From assembly GCA_039105265.1 (NCBI GenBank), contig JAPFFF010000011.1, positions 4,278,001 to 4,342,000 on the forward strand: DNA of 64,000 nt. Reading direction: 5' to 3'. Each line of letters begins with the position of its first letter. Position 1 is the stretch's first letter. This document shows, piece by piece, positions 37,374 to 47,800 of this stretch. The stretch comes from Tritrichomonas musculus (lineage: Eukaryota > Parabasalia > Tritrichomonadida > Tritrichomonadidae). The position numbers were made by a program, and so were the translations under genes. The notes below the pieces were generated by a model. That model did not search any database, was not told where the DNA came from, and saw only the letters and a list, made by a program, of their open reading frames with translations.

Positions 37374-40300
37374 TTATTGAGAATTTTGTTTTCTAATCAT
37401 TGCAAATTCATCCTGATTCAAACGAGACCTAAGAAACTCAAAATCGGCACTTTTTCCAGAGGCAACTCTGAGAATCTCTTCTTTAATTCTCTTTTCATCG
37501 TCCAGATCGTGCATCACTCTACGCAATGATGACTTTGCAGCTTCCAGTTCACCAGATAACCGCTCTTCTTGCTTGGCGTATTTTTCGTTTATTGCTGCCA
37601 TTGAAGAACGAAGGTCAGAAATCTTCTGGTTCAATTTATTCCTCCTTGACTCAGAGATGGATCTTTCTTTCTCAGACATCTGCCGCACTTCGTTTAGTTC
37701 TTGGTGCATTTTTTCGATAAACAATGATTTTTCCTTTTCGACCGAATTTTGAATCAAAAAGTCAACCGCTTCTTTCAATTTCGGCTGCTCAAAAAAGCTA
37801 TCTCTGCTCATTACGACAAAGCCCTGCTCACGCGCAATGCTGATGATCAGATCATTTTCAATGCATATTTGGTCGCTTCTCTTTTTGAATTCTTTCATTG
37901 AATCAATCAACTGCTTCTTAACCTGCGAATTTATCGGAAATGAAATCGAAAAATTAACATTAAATAAAGTTGAAAAAACAGAGTTAATAATGATCGTTAG
38001 CTCTTTCAAATTATTTTGGTTTGTCTGAATTGTAGATATGATTTTTGATTCAATTTTACAATTCAATACATTTTCAATTTTTGAAAGAGTTTGATAACGT
38101 TGAATTAAGTCATCAAAAACTTGAAAAATGTCAATATTATTATTATCAATTCTGCCTTGATTCAATTCAGTAGGAATCTTAAATTCAATTTCTTTTATTT
38201 TTCTGAAATGTGATATGAAAAATTCAACTGAATCTTCATTTGTTTCTTTTTGCGACAATGAACGCAATTTATCAAGATTTCTTTTCATTTTCGTTACTTC
38301 ACTCACAATATCATTAGACTGCCCACATAATGAGCATAATTTTGAGAATGTTTGTTTGATTTTATTAATTATATCAAAAATGTTTTGAGTGCTTCTATTC
38401 AATGGAATGCTTCTGATAATTGTTTCCATTTTCATTTCTCTCTCTTTCAATTCTTCATTTTCTTTTCTTTGATTTGAAATAGACTTCAAAACGAGCTCAA
38501 AATTTGAATTTCTTGGAAACAAACCAAATAATTTGAATTCATTATCATGAAATTCATTCAATTTATTCTTTAATTCTTTATTTTCTTGCTGTTGAAATGA
38601 AATTGAATTCAAAATACTTTGGAAATTTGAATCATCTGGAAACAAGTCATTTAGCATTGATTCGTTCTTTACGAATTCTTCGTTTTGCTTCATCTGATTT
38701 GAAATCATTTTTAAAATGCTTTCAAAACTAGAATTTGATGAAAATAAACTTTTTAATTTTGATTCTTTCATCATGAATTCTTTTTCTTTGTTTTTAAGCT
38801 CTTCGTTTTCGTTTTGCTGCCTTGAAATCATGTTTAAAATGCCTTCAAAATTTGAATTTCTTGGAAACAAATCAAACAAATTTGATTCTTTTTCTTGAAA
38901 TTCAATTATTTTAGTTTTCAATTCTTCGTTTTCTTTCTGTTGCTTGGAAATTGATCTCAGAATTGATTGAAAATCATTATTTTCATCAGGAAACAATTCT
39001 CTGATTTTTGATTCTTTTTTTAATGATTCTTTCAATTTCATTTTTAATTCTTCATTTTCTTTTCTTTGATTTGAAATTGATTCCAATATTTCATGAATTC
39101 CATTATTCTTTGGGAATGAATGCTTAATCATTGATTCTTTTTTCAAATATTCTTTTTCACTGATTTTAAGTTCTTTGATTTCTTTCTGTTGAGATGAAAT
39201 TGCATTTAAAACATCCTGGAAATCAAACGCATTTGGAAACAAATCTTTTATCATTGATTCATTCTCCAACAATTCTTTTTCTCTTTCTTTTAAATCTTTA
39301 TTTTCTTTTTGTTGCTTCGAAATTGACTTTAAAATTGATTGAAAAGTTGGACTTTTAGGAAAAAGTTCTTTGATCAAAGATTCATTTTTCAAATAATTGT
39401 TTTCTTTCTCTTTCAGTTCTTCATTTTCTTTTTGTTGATTCAAAATTGATTGTGAAATATCTCGGAAATTGTCAAAATGAGGGAATAAATCTTTGATCAT
39501 CGATTCTCTGTCTTTTAATTCATCAATTTCTTTTCTTTGCTTTGAAATTGATTTTTGAATGTCTTGGAAATTTGAATCATTTGGAAAAAGACGTTTAATC
39601 AATGATTCTTGTTTTATATATTCTTTCTCTCTTATTTTGAGCTCTTCGTTTTCTTTCTGCTGGTTTGAAATCTTAATCATTGTTTCTTGAAAATCATCAT
39701 TTTCATAAAACATGTCATTCAGCATCGATTCATGAGAAAGTAGTTCTTTTTGTCTGCTTCTCAAATCATCATTTTCTTTGAATAATTTCGAAATGGAATC
39801 GTGAATTGACTGAAAATTCTTTTCATTTGGAAAGAAATGATTGAGTAATTTATGTTGATTATTTTTTAGTTCGTCGTTTTCTTTTTGTAAGTTTGAAATC
39901 GAATTAAAAATCGATTGAAAATCATTTTCATTTGGAAATAAATCATTCAACATCAACTCATGCTTGAGTAGCTCATTTTGCTTGCTTTTTAATCTTTCTG
40001 TTTCTTCTCTTTCTTTTGAAATCGATTCTGCAATTTCTTTGAAATCATTTTTACCAGGAAACAAATCATTAATCATTGCTTTATCCACAAATGACTCTTC
40101 ATGCTTATTTTTCAACTCTTCATTCTCTTTCAATAACCTTGAAATCGAATTAAAAACGGATTGAAAATTGTCTCCATTTGGAAATAAATCATTGATCATT
40201 GACTCTTGCTTAAGCAATTCTTTCAATTTGCGTTTTAGTTCTTCATTTTCTTTTTGAAGATTAGAAATTGATTCTTGAATGCTGTAGAAATCGTAATGAT

Positions 40301-43073
40301 CAGGAAACAAATTTTTGATCATTGATTCACGATGAAGATATTCACTTTCATTCATTTTCATTTCTTTCACTTTTTGAATCAAAAAGTCAGGATTATCAAT
40401 ATTGAAAAAAACCGTCAATTGCTTCAATTTACTTGCATTTTCATCATGACACATTTTAATCTTGAGAATCTCTTCATAAAGACCATCACTGGAATTTAAA
40501 TCTAGTTGTGAAGAAGACAAAAACAATGATTTTAATTTTTTTTCTCTTTCATTGAAAGAATCAAGTGACATTTTGACTTTTTCAAAGAAATTAAGAACAT
40601 CATCATTTTTTGGTATGTCAAATAAATCAAGAATTGATGACAATTTCTTTACAATGCTAGAATACATATTTTTCAATTCATCAACAAGGCTTGGTATCTC
40701 TGTAAAATCATTCACTCCGGTTTTTAGCTCAACTTGCTTCTTTTTATTTTGCAAGTCAGAAAAAGTTTTTTTGATTGCTTGAAATTCATTGTTTTTTTCT
40801 TCATTTTGTTGTTTGAACTTGTCAAGTTCGTAATTAAGGAGATCTAATTCAATCTTTGAATTCTTTTCAATATTTGATATTTCATTTTTCATCTCTTCTT
40901 CTTTCAATTCAAACTGCCTTATTTTTTGAATCAATTCATTTTTCTCTTGATTGACGTTCATTGATCTCATATTTAATTCTTCTTTCAATCTATTTTTTTC
41001 ATTGTTAAGAGAATGAATGTTCTGTTCATATTCATTTATTCTCGATGCTTTATCGTTTATTAATGACGAGATTTTCTCTTCTTTTATTTGAATTTGTTTA
41101 TTCAAATCGACAACTTTTTGAGTCAAAGAATTGATTTCTTTTGATTTTTCACATATTTCTCTTTTTTTGGAAGCTAAATCAGCTTTCATTGTTTGATTCT
41201 CATTTGTTAAATCTTTATTTTTCATTGTCAGTGATTGGCACTTTTTATTCAGCTCGTTACATTGTGTTTTGATTTTTTTGAATTTTGATTCCAAATCACT
41301 CAAATTTTTCGATAGTGAAAGATTCTTTCTTTCAAAAGAAGCCTTTTGCTCTATATTTTTATTTAATTCAGATGTTATTCTATCTATTTCTTTATGTAGA
41401 GATGTTTTCTCATTCTCAAATATTGATTCATTATGAATGAAACTTTTTAATTCTTTTTCATTTTTTAAAATCGAATTCTTCGCAATTTCAGCCGATTCAC
41501 TCAGTTGAACAATTGTGTTTTGTTTTTCTTCCAGATCAAGTCTCAATTTCTGTCTTTCTTTTTTAGATTTCATAATATAATCAATCAATCTGTACATTTT
41601 TTCTTTCATTCTTTTCTCTTTTTGTTCTTTTTCACTCAATTTTTGCTGCAAATTTGAAATTTCGTTCTCCAATTCATTGAATTCTGATTCTTTTTCATCA
41701 CTTTTGTTAGACAAACTTTCAATCTGATCCTTAAAATACTGAATTTGATCATTTTGCTCAATTATTGTTGACTGGCAATTTTTGTACATTTGATCGGTTT
41801 CTTTCAATTGCCTCTGAATTGAATTCAATTGATTTGACAAATCAGAAATTTGCAAGTCTTTTTCATTACTCAAACTCTCAATTAGATCTTTTTCATATTG
41901 ATACTGTGAAATTGTCTGTGACAGGTGCGTGTAATTAGACTGATTAACAGAGACAGATATCAGTTCTTTTTTCAGTTTTGTGATTTCATTTTGAAAGTCT
42001 TCGTTTGACTTTTTTAAATACGTTATTTCAGACTTCATTTGAGAAGCGACAAAACTTTCATTTTTATATTTAATAAGCAAATCATCTCTTTCATTTTGTA
42101 TTGCATTCAATTGTGCTAATTTTGTTTGAAAAAGTTGAACATCGGCAATTTTTATCGTTTGTTCATTTTTGTAATTTTGAAATTCAATTTCAAGCGAAAT
42201 CATTTTCTTTTTTAAAGCCAATTTTTCAGTCTCTGATTTGTTTAACTCTTTTTTTAGCTTTGAAATGATTAATTGAATTGATGATTCATCTATATTTGAG
42301 TTTTGAAAGTCATTGAAAAAAGTGTCAATTTGAGATTTTTTTTCATTTAATTCTTTTTCTAAAGCAATGACTTTTTCTTCGTAAATATTGCTTTTTTGCT
42401 GATTTTCTTTCAATTCTTCATTTTCTGTTTGTACTTTCATCAATAAATTCTTGGTGTTGATAAGAGAATCTTCTGTTTTTTGTTTTTGTTGATATGTCAT
42501 TGATAATTCTTTTTTTAATAAAGTAATTTGCTTATTTAATATATCAATCTCATTGTCTTTATCAATCATTTCATTTTCGTACCTTTTTCTAATTTTTGGA
42601 ACTACATTATTAAATATATTTTGACATTCAATAATTTTTTTATGATATTCTTCTAAATTAACTGATGATTCATAATGTTGAGCAACTGCTGCATTTACAA
42701 GTGCTAAAACATTTTCTTTGCAAAAAGAAATTTCATTGTGTATTTGACGGCGTAATTGGCTGACATCATAGAAAATTTCTGTGAGAAAAATTTTAAACGT
42801 GAAAATTAAATCTTGATTCGGTAAATCGCTGTTTTGGAACCCACCACGACTAAAACGCTCTATGATGAATTTTTCCCGATCATCTATCAATATTTGGGTG
42901 ATTATTTCGCAAATTTTGTTTGGAATATATATTGAGGAATCTGGATCATTGAACATTTTATTAACTAAAGGATCTGATGATATTGATTGTAAAACGTGTT
43001 TCAAAGATTCTAGAAACGATAACTTTCGCTGCTCAAAAAAGGGTAAAATAAATTCATCATGCTTTTTTTTCAT
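37374..43073 (-). CDS. Giant coiled-coil protein with 41-residue LFP repeats
   Basis: 1899 residues. Residues ~1-170 form a helical head (FILPFFEQRKLSFLESLKHV ... QLRRQIHNEISFCKE). Residues ~175-790 and ~1720-1890 are heptad-rich coiled coil. Residues ~915-1550 are about sixteen tandem repeats of roughly 41 residues with the pattern E-S-M-I-x-D-L-F-P-x-x-x-x-F-Q-S-I-x-x-S-I-x-x-Q-x-K-E-N-E-E-L-K, each ending in a short charged coil. Two are shortened by about 7 residues, which would shift the coil phase. I do not recognise this repeat. By size it could be a cytoskeletal, axostyle, costa or pelta-type filament protein or a tether; that is inference. Compare the coiled-coil gene at 1-3129. Confidence 0.88.
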   Translation of the reverse strand: MKKKHDEFILPFFEQRKLSFLESLKHVLQSISSDPLVNKMFNDPDSSIYIPNKICEIITQILIDDREKFIIERFSRGGFQNSDLPNQDLIFTFKIFLTEIFYDVSQLRRQIHNEISFCKENVLALVNAAVAQHYESSVNLEEYHKKIIECQNIFNNVVPKIRKRYENEMIDKDNEIDILNKQITLLKKELSMTYQQKQKTEDSLINTKNLLMKVQTENEELKENQQKSNIYEEKVIALEKELNEKKSQIDTFFNDFQNSNIDESSIQLIISKLKKELNKSETEKLALKKKMISLEIEFQNYKNEQTIKIADVQLFQTKLAQLNAIQNERDDLLIKYKNESFVASQMKSEITYLKKSNEDFQNEITKLKKELISVSVNQSNYTHLSQTISQYQYEKDLIESLSNEKDLQISDLSNQLNSIQRQLKETDQMYKNCQSTIIEQNDQIQYFKDQIESLSNKSDEKESEFNELENEISNLQQKLSEKEQKEKRMKEKMYRLIDYIMKSKKERQKLRLDLEEKQNTIVQLSESAEIAKNSILKNEKELKSFIHNESIFENEKTSLHKEIDRITSELNKNIEQKASFERKNLSLSKNLSDLESKFKKIKTQCNELNKKCQSLTMKNKDLTNENQTMKADLASKKREICEKSKEINSLTQKVVDLNKQIQIKEEKISSLINDKASRINEYEQNIHSLNNEKNRLKEELNMRSMNVNQEKNELIQKIRQFELKEEEMKNEISNIEKNSKIELDLLNYELDKFKQQNEEKNNEFQAIKKTFSDLQNKKKQVELKTGVNDFTEIPSLVDELKNMYSSIVKKLSSILDLFDIPKNDDVLNFFEKVKMSLDSFNEREKKLKSLFLSSSQLDLNSSDGLYEEILKIKMCHDENASKLKQLTVFFNIDNPDFLIQKVKEMKMNESEYLHRESMIKNLFPDHYDFYSIQESISNLQKENEELKRKLKELLKQESMINDLFPNGDNFQSVFNSISRLLKENEELKNKHEESFVDKAMINDLFPGKNDFKEIAESISKEREETERLKSKQNELLKHELMLNDLFPNENDFQSIFNSISNLQKENDELKNNQHKLLNHFFPNEKNFQSIHDSISKLFKENDDLRSRQKELLSHESMLNDMFYENDDFQETMIKISNQQKENEELKIREKEYIKQESLIKRLFPNDSNFQDIQKSISKQRKEIDELKDRESMIKDLFPHFDNFRDISQSILNQQKENEELKEKENNYLKNESLIKELFPKSPTFQSILKSISKQQKENKDLKEREKELLENESMIKDLFPNAFDFQDVLNAISSQQKEIKELKISEKEYLKKESMIKHSFPKNNGIHEILESISNQRKENEELKMKLKESLKKESKIRELFPDENNDFQSILRSISKQQKENEELKTKIIEFQEKESNLFDLFPRNSNFEGILNMISRQQNENEELKNKEKEFMMKESKLKSLFSSNSSFESILKMISNQMKQNEEFVKNESMLNDLFPDDSNFQSILNSISFQQQENKELKNKLNEFHDNEFKLFGLFPRNSNFELVLKSISNQRKENEELKEREMKMETIIRSIPLNRSTQNIFDIINKIKQTFSKLCSLCGQSNDIVSEVTKMKRNLDKLRSLSQKETNEDSVEFFISHFRKIKEIEFKIPTELNQGRIDNNNIDIFQVFDDLIQRYQTLSKIENVLNCKIESKIISTIQTNQNNLKELTIIINSVFSTLFNVNFSISFPINSQVKKQLIDSMKEFKKRSDQICIENDLIISIAREQGFVVMSRDSFFEQPKLKEAVDFLIQNSVEKEKSLFIEKMHQELNEVRQMSEKERSISESRRNKLNQKISDLRSSMAAINEKYAKQEERLSGELEAAKSSLRRVMHDLDDEKRIKEEILRVASGKSADFEFLRSRLNQDEFAMIRKQNSQ
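38425..40335 (-). repeat. Coding tandem repeat array (16 LFP units, ~123 bp each)
   Basis: DNA encoding the LFP repeats of the giant coiled-coil protein. Units are diverged in sequence but conserved in the L-F-P, F-Q-x-I and K-E-N-E-E-L-K positions, so the expansion is old and under selection rather than recent. Confidence 0.85.
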
Positions 43074-43265
43074 TTAGATTTTTTTTTTTATTCAAAAGTT
43101 CGTTTAATACATTCAAAATTCAGTCTATATAAAAATGTAAGTTAAAACATATATTTATCATATATAATGATCAATTTTCTAGATAAGACACAATCGATTA
43201 ATACATAGAAAATATTAAAAAAACAAACTTTTTGAATAATCAAAAACTTTTTATATGAGATTTAT

Positions 43266-43266
<1 letters not shown>

Positions 43267-43296
<30 letters not shown>
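43267..43296. repeat. 30-base A run
   Basis: Uninterrupted run of about 30 A residues between the giant coiled-coil gene and the histidine-phosphatase-like gene; its length is likely to vary and to be error-prone in sequencing. Confidence 0.9.
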
Positions 43297-43298
<2 letters not shown>

Positions 43299-43342
43299 AA
43301 CAATAAAATTATTTAACAAAACAGATAATATGATTAATATAA

Positions 43343-44521
43343 TCATGGTAATTCATGACAAAATCCACTATAATTATTTAAATATTTGCAAAATTCATCA
43401 TATGATACAATGCTTTTTTCAAATTCTGAAGATTCTAATATATTTCCATTAAATGCAAAATGCAAATAATAAATATCACCTTTTTTCAAAAGAGCAATTG
43501 ATATATGAGAAGCAAGAGGGATAAATACATTTTTCTTTTTCATTAGAGATAAAATTGCTGCAATTGTTGAATCATCACCAGAAAGCAATGAAAATTTAAT
43601 ATCACTTTTATTTGTAATTGTATTATTAATTGTACGCGTAATTTCACGAATAACTGTTGCTGAAGCGATACCAACATTAGATTTTAAAAAGAAAGGGTCG
43701 AAGTTCAACTTTTTATAATATTTCCCAGCTTTTTCATAAAGTTTATTTGTTATATTTAAATCTGTAATTTGTTCATTACAGTATATTGATAGAATAAAAT
43801 CACAAGCATTAATAATTTGACTTTTCGTTGGATTTTTAACTGATTCTTTATTTGGATATAAATACGCAAGAACATGAGAAAGATCATCTTTTGCTTGAGA
43901 GATAACTTGTTTGCATTCATCAGTATCATCATATTCTGAAACAAGTTTTTTGATATCTTCACAAAATTTTTCGTTTGCAACAATGACTTCTTTGCTTTTT
44001 GTACCAGTTATTATTTCCAAGTCATCAATTTTTTCGTTATTAAATAAACCTGTTAAAAAAGATACAGCATTTTTAAATGATATATCTTCATAAGTTGAAC
44101 GAACTTTAAATTTTTGCGAGATTTTTGCTTCTGCAAAATATTTGGAGTCAATGGCTAATAATTTTTTTCGATATTTTAAACCTAAATTATGCATCTGATT
44201 CATTCCTTCAACGGTAAGATCATTAAGAACACAATTTGGCGGGTACTCAGAATATCTTTTATCTATTATTGAATGAATTGATCGTGGCATATCAAAAGGA
44301 AAAACGTTCATTCGCGGCGAATATGAATCTTGCGAATCGCAACGCCAAAATCCTCTCTTTTCTCGGATCAAAAAAGTGTTTTTTGGCGAATGAGATCCAG
44401 AATTAATGATTACATGTAATTGAATTAGTTCATAACCTGATGGTATGGCGACAAATTCAGGTGTAGCTATACATTTTGGAATAACAGCATAAGATAAATA
44501 GAAGAAATAAGCAAAAAACAT
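43343..44521 (-). CDS. Histidine acid phosphatase-fold protein, catalytic residues lost
   Basis: 392 residues with a hydrophobic N-terminus (MFFAYFFYLSYAVIP) likely to be a signal peptide. The fold signature of branch-2 histidine phosphatases is recognisable: YELIQLHVIINSGSHSPKN aligns with the R-H-G-x-R-T-P strand, RGFWRCDS follows, then LTVEGMNQMHNLGLKYRKK (the usual L-T-x-x-G-x-x-Q-x-x-x-L-G), and LLSGDDSTIAAILS where S-G-H-D-x-T is normal. The phosphate-accepting His (in RHG) is Ser and the flanking Arg is Asn, and the second conserved His is Asp. The protein is thus probably catalytically dead but full length and undamaged. It is divergently placed from the flippase gene, sharing a 312-bp intergenic region. 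A secreted or surface ligand-binding role is possible. Confidence 0.78.
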   Translation of the reverse strand: MFFAYFFYLSYAVIPKCIATPEFVAIPSGYELIQLHVIINSGSHSPKNTFLIREKRGFWRCDSQDSYSPRMNVFPFDMPRSIHSIIDKRYSEYPPNCVLNDLTVEGMNQMHNLGLKYRKKLLAIDSKYFAEAKISQKFKVRSTYEDISFKNAVSFLTGLFNNEKIDDLEIITGTKSKEVIVANEKFCEDIKKLVSEYDDTDECKQVISQAKDDLSHVLAYLYPNKESVKNPTKSQIINACDFILSIYCNEQITDLNITNKLYEKAGKYYKKLNFDPFFLKSNVGIASATVIREITRTINNTITNKSDIKFSLLSGDDSTIAAILSLMKKKNVFIPLASHISIALLKKGDIYYLHFAFNGNILESSEFEKSIVSYDEFCKYLNNYSGFCHELP

Positions 44522-44833
44522 TTCAGCAATAATTGAGAATAAAATAATCAGTGACAGATTAAAAACAATTCAATTTATTTTTCAAATTACTTCATGAATT
44601 TATCTGGATTTTTAGAATTAGATACATATAATATTCCAGTTAATCTATATTATACAAAAATTCTTAACAATTCATTCAAATGATTTCTGAGTATTCAGAA
44701 ATATTTGAAACATTATCAAATGTTGATACGATATGATTTCTCTCATTTATTGATAATTTTAAAGAAAATCAATAACATAAATCATATTTATTATTTTTTT
44801 TTTACTATCAAAAAATCAATGTAATATTATTCA
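44522..44833. other. Divergent intergenic (promoter) region
   Basis: 312 bp between the start of the phosphatase-like gene (minus) and the flippase (plus), so it should contain both promoters. TCAATT-type near-initiators occur before each ATG, but neither is an exact consensus match. Confidence 0.4.
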
Positions 44834-47800
44834 ATGTTTAAAAACAGAAGTTTTCGAGTAAATACTAATCGGAAATCAAAATTTTCCAAAAACAAAATCA
44901 ATAACCGCAAATACAACATTGGAACCTTTATTTTCCAAACGATTTTTAGTAGGTTTACTAATATCTATTTTTTTTTCGTCGCTATAACACAATGCTTTAA
45001 AGAAATCACACCAGTTGATTCAGTTACGACATGGATTCCAATTTGTATAATTTTCGTCGTTACAATGGTTCGTGAATTGATTGATGAATTTAAAAGATAT
45101 TTGGAAGATAAAAAAATAAATAATCGAGAATACAAAATAATTCGCGCAGATAAAGAACAGAAGATTAAATTCAAAGATATCAGAGTTGGAGATATTATTA
45201 TACTTTCTGAAAATGATCCTGCACCAGCTGATTTATTTCTTATTAAAATTGATGGTGCATTTCATACATGTTCAATATCTACAGCATATTTGGATGGTGA
45301 TACTTATTTTAAAGATGTCTTTCCTCTTGATAACACAAAAAATTTATCATATGATCAAATTCTTCATTTAAAAGGATTTGTTACTTGTAACAAGCCAGAT
45401 CCAGATATTTACAAATTAAGTGGTGACTTCAAAATACAGCATGACAACTCAAATTCAGATGAAATTGATGATTCAATTTTAACAAACAAAAATTTAATTC
45501 AATTTGGTACAATTATTAATAATGATCATGATGTATATGGCATTGTTTGTTATACGGGACGAGATACAAAGCTTGCGATGAATACAAAGAAGACTCCAGT
45601 TAAATGGACAAAACTTGAACGATTTATTGATGCAATCTCAATCTCAATTTTTAGTTTGCAGTTACTTTTAACTTGTAGTTTTGGAACTTTAGCTAATTGG
45701 TTTACGCAAAAGGAAGTGAAAAATCATTATTACTTACGATTTGATCGTTATTTTGATGCAACAAATAACCAACTTAATACCTGGCAAAGTTGGCTGTTTT
45801 TATATTTGAGATTTTTAATGATGACATCAAGCTTGATTCCAATTTCACTCAAACTAACTATAGATATTAGTAAGTTTATATATGATATTTGGATATCTCA
45901 TGATCTTCACTTAACAAGCAAAGAAATTAAAACATCCATACATAATCCATATTTATCCAATATAATTAATAGCACAACGATTAGTATGCATAATATTAAC
46001 CTAAACAGCAGTAACATTCATAATATTAATATTTTCAACAATGACAGCAGCAATAATAACATCGCCAATAACAACAGTAGCGCCAACACTTTTAATAATA
46101 GCAGCAATAATAGCAATATTAATAATATCAGCGACAATAATAATAATAATATCAATAATGATGGGACCATTAATACCAGCAATACCAATTTTAACACGAG
46201 CAATACCAGTATTAATACCAGCAACAGTAGTCTTAATTTTGGAAATAATATCCCATTAAATGGCAGTTACACATTTGATGCTCATGTTGATGTCATCAAG
46301 CCCAGTGTGAACAACTCGTCAGTCATTGAAGATCTCGGAGCCATTGAGTACATATTTTGTGACAAAACGGGAACCCTTACAGAAAATTCAATGACATTCA
46401 AAAAGTTGATGATTGATGGTCAAATCTATGGTCATTCACTTGATGCAGATTCAATCATTGACGATGAGAAATTCAAGGAAGCCATCCTCATGAAAGATGA
46501 AAAAGTCATGCTTGCCGTCTATTGTCTTGCTCTTTGCCACTCATCACGCATCAAGAGCCTGAAGATGGCACTGAAGAACACTCCAGAAGACAGGGCTTTC
46601 ATTGAAGGTCTTTTTGATCTAGGTTTTTTTATAAATTTTGAAGAAAATTTCATAACAATTGAGTCTGACCAATTTCACATTGAAAAACAGCAATTTGAAC
46701 TTTTGAAAGTACAACCGTTTTCCTTTGAAATTAAACGGATGTGTGTCATTGTGAAGAACCACACAAATGGCAAGATTTATTTGCTCGCCCAAGGTTCGCC
46801 AGACTCAATCAACGAAATAACAATGAACACTAAAACAAACTCAACGAATTCGTATGGTTCATTCAACAACTTCAGCTCCTACGGAATTCATGTCAACCAA
46901 CTTGCCTCTCTTGGTTTGAGGATCATTGGACTTGCATGCAAAGAGCTCGACGAATCTGAAATCAACAACGACATTCGAATTCTCGAGGAAGAGTCCCATC
47001 TAATTGGATTGGCGGCACTTGAAAACAAGCTTCAAGAAGGAGTCACCGAAACAATTGAAACATTGAGAAAAGCCGGAATTAAACTTTGGATGCTCACTGG
47101 AGATTCATTTTACACGTCGTGCAATGTCTCCTATTCATCACATCTCGTTGGAAATGACGGGCCATTCATTCTTCTAAGCAATGATAAAGAAAGACTCGGA
47201 TTATCGACACAAAATAATCAAGAACAATCGAGTCAAGGAAGACCATCACGATTCAGTTTTCGATCTAATTCGAATTCTGATTTAAACTTGTCACCAAGTG
47301 CCAAAAAGTCACATTTCAAAGGACGTTCAAATTTGAAAACAATTGAATTTGAAAGCATGAATGCAAGCAGCAACATTTATAACAATGAAAATAGCGATTT
47401 TTACTTCGATGACATCGAGAATCCGAATCTTCTTGATATGAAGTATGTTCTCGATCAAATTGAAAGCTATATTGATGGCCAAATAATGCAAACAAGTGGC
47501 GTTTTTTATTTGGGTGTTGATACGTGTTATAAGCAATTACTTTCTGATGAACATCGAGAACAATTCACACGAATTGCAATGAAGGCAAAGTCGGTTGTTT
47601 GTTCAAGAGTGTCGCCGAATGACAAGGCTGAAATTGTCAAATGTATCAAGTCGAAAAATAGAATTACATTGGCAATCGGCGATGGAGGAAATGACATTCC
47701 AATGCTTTCTATTGCCGATGTTGGCGTTGGAATCATCGGAAAGGAAGGAAGACAAGCAGCCGCCGCCTCTGATTTTTGTTTTTCTAAATTTCGTTTTTTA

